Part shown: piece by piece, positions 58,482 through 64,000 of the stretch
Position numbering within the stretch: position 1 is the first letter of the stretch
Layout: each line of letters opens with the position of its first letter
Assembly (NCBI GenBank): GCA_914767715.1
Contig: OU612073.1
Span: 9,674,001-9,738,000, forward strand
Reading direction: 5' to 3'
Length of the DNA: 64,000 bases
Source of the DNA: Membranipora membranacea
Taxonomy: Eukaryota > Bryozoa > Gymnolaemata > Cheilostomatida > Membraniporidae
Program-made: the position numbers and the translations under genes
Notes under the pieces: generated by a model
What the model saw: the letters and a program-made list of their open reading frames with translations, nothing else
Told to the model about the DNA's origin: nothing
Databases searched by the model: none

Positions 58482-58499
58482 TAAGACGTAATCAAAGTT

Positions 58500-60880
58500 G
58501 TTTACATTCTCATTCAGGTGCAAGGTGCTATATTCAACCACATAATAATTTTGACCGAAAGAAATTTCCATTTTGAGTATGTTTAGATACAAAATAAATT
58601 TGTTGAACTAGATATAGGCCTACATACTTTCCTCTCAACAACCTTCATTGCCATTCTCATGTTTGAATTCATTATGGTAATTCGGCTAACATAATAAGTC
58701 AATATAGAAGACAACTTATGGTTATCAATCATATAGGACCTATTAATGACTTTTTGCACTTTGATCACATTGGGTGGATGTAAAATAGCTAGAGGTGTGA
58801 AATTTTTAACATGCCTCATTGGGAAAAAGTACCAGTTATTTAATTGCTAAGTAAGGAATGTAAGAATGGAAGATCATTTCACTAAAATCATTTTCCGCCT
58901 TAGCCTGTCTTTTTTTTTGGTGGAACAAAGCCTTTCAAGACAAGCTACTTCCACCTCAATACCAAATCACCACCTACTAAGCCGTATTGACTAGTGTTAA
59001 TCTATTGGCCCAGGGAAATATGCCTTCCTTGTTGGGTTCAATTAGCTTGTCATCTTGATATTAATGACCTAAGTTCTAATAAGCTATAGAATTTGCTCTT
59101 ATTCCACAACAGACTCGTTGCTCACCAATATAGTTTTGATGTGAATTTGTGAACAGACTTTATCCTGTTTTGTCATAAACTCCAAACAGCAGCATACTAA
59201 ATACACAGATCAATTATATTCAACTATTCGCCAGTAAGTTAGTCTCTTCTTGCAACCAGATTAAATTTATATTGGGCAGCTCAAAATAGTTTGTAACCTA
59301 GCGTGCTTTGAACTTTCTGTTTTTTTTACAATATTTCATCGACCGTAATAGCCCTTATACCTTCATATACACTTATATACATGTATATCACTTCAACCAT
59401 GTACTACATTTTGTCTCCTGGTGGTACTATATATCGACTCCTGACATACTTTGTGTTTTATGTAGGTAGATTCTATTCTGATGACAATGAAGAAAACAGA
59501 TCACGAAGTCTCTAAACGTATACTCTCTTTCACTGACATTGGTTTTTCAGTAAGAGCACTGCTCAGATGCATGCAAAACCGCATTTCAATTGCTAATTTT
59601 TTTTTGTGGTTATATATATTATGGTCGTTGCAAGCACTTTTCTGCAGCTTGGAATAATTTTTGTACATGAGGCAAGAAATTGATTGATTTGTGCTGCAGT
59701 ATAAGCCATGGCTATATCCATTGGACTTTGTTCCATTTTTTATGGTATGATAAATTAAAAAATAAAGATAATTACATATTTTCATATATAATATTGAATT
59801 TTTTAAATCATAAATTTATTAAAGAAAGACTTTTTACAAGCATGACAAATGATGTTCATGTTTGAATCCATTGCTCAACCGCCGAGAGTTTATTAAAAGA
59901 ACGCATCCAAAACAGACCACACGCGGGATGTCGGCAAATGGCTTATTTGAGCAGGAAGTTCTCCATTCAGAACTTTGGAATCCTGCACAAAGGTTCGATG
60001 ACCGGTCTTATGTTATCACAAACGGCTTCTGACTGCTTCTGACAGGTGATATCAGCAGAGATTAGGAATTTATCAAGTTGTCATGTTGGTGACATTACAC
60101 CGATTATGCTCTACATTTGTCCGTAGTTACATAAGATTGACATCAGTGGATTTAAATCTTCAGGGGGAGATAAGTTTATGTGATAAAATTACTATCAGAG
60201 ATATTAAATACTCATTGACTATATGATATCTTTGCTTTTTATACACATTCTTGGGCTGTATCCTTAAATGATCCTTAGGTACAGATTAAACTTTGACCTA
60301 CTCTTAATTTTTTTTTTCAGGAATAAAGTTGGATGCTATTTTGCTCAGAATAATTTTATTTTGCCTTTTTTAAAGGTCTTCATATGTGTTATTTTGTCTT
60401 AAGAAATTTGCTCTTAATTTCTGCTTCATCGGTAGTTGCACTGGGCAATCTATCATTTTTAGTAAATTGGAAGAATCCTTCCTGTCTTACCTATGTATGA
60501 TATTCAATTGCAAGTCGACACCTGTCCATCGTCCATAGAGAAAAATAGAAAATATTCTTTCTCAAACAATGCATTTAAGTCTAAGAATTTTTCTGCTATA
60601 AAATGTAGTTGTTTCATATTCATTATGTAATAACGTATAATATTGTTGTAATGTTATGTAGATTAGAGAAGCACTTGAACAGGGGGTGAAAATATAGTAC
60701 AAGACACAAACAAGGACTGGAAAGGGACAATTATTTTACCTTGAAATATTTGGACTGCAACCAGAGTATTAAATTTTAATTATAAAACTATTTTTCAACA
60801 GCCTTACATCACATAACCATGAGCCAATCGTGACATTGATGTTGTCACATGGAAGTAGTTTAAGCGCTTAAACTGTGTCG
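58500..60880. other. Intergenic DNA, nothing recognised
   Basis: AT-rich, with only short unsupported open frames on both strands. Confidence 0.45.
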
Positions 60881-60889
60881 TGACACTGG

Positions 60890-61026
60890 TAGACCAAGCT
60901 TGGTCCATTTGCATGCATTCCGCGTCGCTCCGATCTACTGGTCACTCCGCAAGCAAAGTTTGCCTGCGGTGTGACCAGTGGAAGGTAGCAACAGGAATGC
61001 AGGCAATTGGATTAAACTTGTGCTAG
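60890..61026. mobile_element. Fold-back element, copy 3, with target-site duplication
   Basis: The arms ACCAAGCTTGGTCCATTTGC and (other side) GCAATTGGATTAAACTTG fold around CCGCAAGCAAAGTTTGCCTGCGG. The direct repeat GACACTGGTAG stands on both sides (60882-60892 and 61027-61037), marking insertion. Confidence 0.82.
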
Positions 61027-61039
61027 GACACTGGTAGTT

Positions 61040-61685
61040 TTATTCATTATAAACCACTTTCCCACCTAGTGGAGTTGTCAAGCAATATAAAGATGTCGTA
61101 AACAAAATATATATTATGTCATGGGGTTGTTTTTGGAAATCATATGGATCAGAGACTTATGTTTCTGTACATAAATTGCCAGTAATGTCGGCATAAATCA
61201 CGGGGATTCGACTAGTCTGAGCTCCCCAGAAAATTGCCCCGCCAAACAGCCCCCGGCTGGAGAAGTTGTTCCCCGCACATCGGCCACAAAACGCACTGCT
61301 GGATCTATGGATAGGCGCAAAACTGATTTCGTTACACAAGGTTAGTTCTTCTCGTATAAATAAAACAACAAAATCACAACTTGGAGTGGTAAGTGTACCA
61401 AAGTTGATATAGTAACTGCAAAGCAATTACTCTAAGCCAATAAAACGACTTGATCTGGGTGAACCTTGCTCATTAAAAGATTTGGATGTAAAATATTCAT
61501 TTATGCTTAAACTTTGTTTCGCCTGAAACTATTGAGATGGTTGTGATGATGTTTTGGGAATGACGAAATTCTTCAAACCTTCGAAGAGCCGCCCAGTGCT
61601 TCTTATAGTCATTGTGTCGTCTTAGCCAAATTTTTGTTCTCATAATAATTTTTATGTATAATCAGGGATCAGGTATGTGAATTCT
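61040..61685. other. Intergenic DNA, slightly GC-richer patch
   Basis: An 89-codon minus-strand frame (61426-61157) lies in a local GC-richer patch; no family resemblance or splice context supports it. Confidence 0.35.
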
Positions 61686-61689
61686 GATG

Positions 61690-61917
61690 GATGCCCGTAT
61701 TTCTAGGGGAGGCAGGAAGGCAGTGCCTCCCCTATAAAGCTAAATACAGTGGCTTAAAAACACTTTAATTGAATAATCCATGTTTGAATCAGCTCCTCTG
61801 GGATTTCCATTTGCTTAAAATATGCCTCAAATTCCTCGGGAAGGAGCTTACTGGTGATGCATCTGACTCGCCTCAGACTTTTGCCCCCCCTACAATTTTT
61901 TCTAAACTACGGCCCTG
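61690..61917. mobile_element. Short non-autonomous DNA transposon, inverted relative of 781-970
   Basis: The right end CTACGGCCCTG is the inverse of CAGGGCTGTAG, and TTCTAGGGGAGGCAGGAAGG matches the other end of the 781-970 copy in reverse. No coding capacity. Confidence 0.6.
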
Positions 61918-63860
61918 TACTGTATGTGATAATTATACCTCTGAGAGCCGCAGACTAACTCTCATCACATCAGAAAAAGAATTTGTTTGTAATTCAAAAG
62001 TCCAATCATGTCATAATTGTCTTTGCCTGATGAAACAGTGAAACTTTAACAAAATTTATGTCAAAACAAACCCTGTAATTTGCAGTTCTTGGAGTATTTG
62101 AGAAAATTTGAGCTTTCAATACAATTCACCTTTAACTTCCTCTGTCATGGGCCCAGACACATAACAGACTGTTTAGATTTATGAGTGGCGCCAAATTTCA
62201 GCAGCTCTGCCATTAAAAGATTTTGGCCTTATTTTGATCTTCAGTTCAGCCATTAATAGATTTTGGCCTTATTTTGATTTTCGGAAACATTTTCCATGTG
62301 GTCCAGACTGAAATAGACCACACACAAAAAAGTAAGCTTCTCTCTGAGAAATTTTTTTTTTTGAGAAACATATCAATGATTGCATTATAGGGCATTATAG
62401 GTACACAACACCCTACTCAAGATTATTTTGTAAAAAATTGAAATACTTCATGATTCAACATGAATAAACTCTCTGCTTAGGCACGGCCATAAAATTAGCT
62501 GGACCTTGTCTTACATTTTATCATTTCATTGATGGTCAGACAGCTGACTTCTGCCCAACACAAACGAACGAAACAATACGCAAGCTCTCACGATGCCAAT
62601 ATTAGTGAAAAAAGTTTATGTTTCACACAATGGTTCAGGGTGGGAATGAAAACAAGGAATAATATTTCTGAGAAACGTAAAAAAAGAAAGTCATACAGTA
62701 GACCATAGTAACACAGAATCAGAGCGAAAAATGCCTTTTGAGTTGGGTCAGCAACTGCATTTTTTTATATGTACAGCATAAAGCAGCTCATTACTATACA
62801 AGGCGAGATTCAGATTTGGACAATATGGCCTAACTGAATATTTGGGGAGATATGCAGTGTATTCTGAACCTCTGACAATTCACTTGAAGAAAATGCAGAG
62901 AAAGGTACCCTGAATGCTACAGCGGACATGAACTCAACAAATGTCATCTCCAGACACAATTATTTCTAGTCAGACAGAAACGTCGAGGCTCAGAGTGATG
63001 AAAACGCTTTTAGGATAAGACTGGTTGTTTGTTGCGTGTACAAAGTGTGCAGTGTTGAAGTCATATATATGACCTCATACTTTGGGAGTCGCCCCTCATT
63101 GATCTTAATTGTAGCAATCATTCTAGGCTGAACCACAGAGGATGGTTTTAGGAATCTCAAGTCATGGATTCAGAAAAGTTACTTTGTGTTGACTAGAATA
63201 TTCGTTGATGGATAGAATTTGACTCACATTGAAGAATGTAGAAAAAAATCTTTGAAACAGGATCTATTCTAACCAGTTGTGGTACGGGTGCCATTAGGAA
63301 AAAAAATCAATGCTTAGCCAGACAAATGACATATATATCTTATGGATATGCTTCCTCACGAAAATAGCTCTGTTGATCGATAATCAGTTAGAAGTGAAAG
63401 CTTGCAAACAATGAGTGTATTTTGGGCAGGGAACCATTATAGTATTTTGTGCAATATTATCAATGGAATCCCTTTGAATGACCATTTGCGGTAATGCGGT
63501 GGCTATTTCAGTACCCTGTGAATTGCGTTTTGTGGCCAATTACCTCACCCAATTCAAACATTTCCATTTAATTCTGATCTTGGTCTGATGTTGATAAAAT
63601 ATTCTAGGAATATCCTTGACTATATTATCCTTGACAATGTGCCTATTGATTTATAGAGGGCGCTTTAGAGATGTGAAATCATTAACAGAATTATTCTACA
63701 TCGGCGAGCCTAGATGTTCGGCTAATTATACACGCGATTGTGCTGCCACATTGGGAAGCCACTACTGACGTCAATCCCATAGTTGGCTGCCGTCAGTCAA
63801 CAGGTAACGCAGATATCGAGACAGCACAAAGGTGAAAGATCACGTTCCTTTTCACGGTCA
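61918..63860. other. Intergenic DNA upstream of a possible new gene
   Basis: Contains a 40-bp direct repeat at 62209-62282 (GATTTTGGCCTTATTTTGAT twice) and a TGACGTCA palindrome at 63767-63774, a CRE-type site about 90 bases before the ATG at 63864. No other gene seen. Confidence 0.4.
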
Positions 63861-63863
63861 TGT

Positions 63864-63977
63864 ATGCGTCTCGTGTCATGCTCAGTGATATGCGTTCTAG
63901 CTGTCTGCCCTTGGCTGCTGTGTGGGGAACATTTGAGCCCACCCGAAACGAATACCGAGCAACTGTCCTTTCGTGAT
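63864..63977 (+). CDS. Possible first exon of a secreted or membrane protein (runs off the window)
   Basis: ATG followed by a hydrophobic leader (MRLVSCSVICVLAVCPWLLC), then a polar stretch (HLSPPETNTEQLSFRD) ending at GAT|GTGAGT, a good donor site. The frame is open further upstream to 63783, but this ATG gives a proper signal peptide. The rest of the gene would lie beyond the window. Not recognised; a chance open frame is possible. Confidence 0.35.
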
Positions 63978-64000
63978 GTGAGTTTTTGACAATTGTTTGG

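Noticed and set aside
61157-61426. An 89-codon minus-strand gene
   Set aside because: No splice sites, homologous copy or family motif; only a local GC-richer patch.

Overview
The window is eukaryotic, animal-type genomic DNA. Genes are split into short exons with GT-AG introns, intergenic DNA is AT-rich, and there are LINE, SINE-like, hAT-like and fold-back elements plus several satellites. The cytochromes P450 are of the animal clan-2 type, and there are secreted/membrane proteins with tyrosine-based signalling motifs, so a metazoan, probably a marine invertebrate, is the best guess. I cannot fix the phylum from the sequence.

Two gene families are interleaved and repeatedly duplicated. The first is a cytochrome P450 family with seven exons of almost constant length (216, 154, 516-519, 144, 140, 151 and 188 nt). 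Copy A (+, 154-3514) is open at the left edge of the window. Copies B (+, 17218-22122) and E (-, 52836-49027) are intact 503-residue genes. C (-, 33840-30846), D (-, 41686-34811) and F (-, 56303-54146) are pseudogenes, and single relic exons lie at 42.5, 42.8 and 58.4 kb.

The second is a receptor-like family that I do not recognise. It has a signal peptide, a ~310-residue extracellular part with few cysteines, one transmembrane helix, and a cytoplasmic tail with five tyrosines that contains an ITAM-like spacing YxxL-x7-YxxI and a YLNP (Grb2-type YxN) motif. Copy R3 (+, 44235-47970) is an intact five-exon gene of 497 residues. R2 (-, 28441-23610) is complete except for one in-frame TAG. R1 (+, 6663-10778) is broken. 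Further relic exons lie at 15.3-16.4, 22.9, 29.9-30.1, 48.6 and 57.4 kb. An additional unrecognised terminal exon (29158-29455, with decayed sisters at 4.8 and 43.5 kb) sits divergently upstream of each of the three main receptor copies, so the duplicated unit includes it.

Layout: CYP A, receptor R1 (its promoter split by a 5'-truncated LINE), satellites at 12.3-13.7 kb, a receptor relic, CYP B (SINE-like and hAT-like insertions in its introns), receptor R2 with the divergent exon and an orphan tail exon, CYP pseudogenes C and D (D split by a ~4.4 kb insertion), receptor R3, CYP E, CYP F, a receptor tail relic, then about 6 kb without recognisable genes. A possible first exon of a new secreted or membrane protein lies at the right end. 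The mixed orientations and shared flanks indicate repeated segmental duplication with inversion. Nothing in the sequence shows that the P450s and the receptors act in one pathway; the link I can support is shared duplication history.
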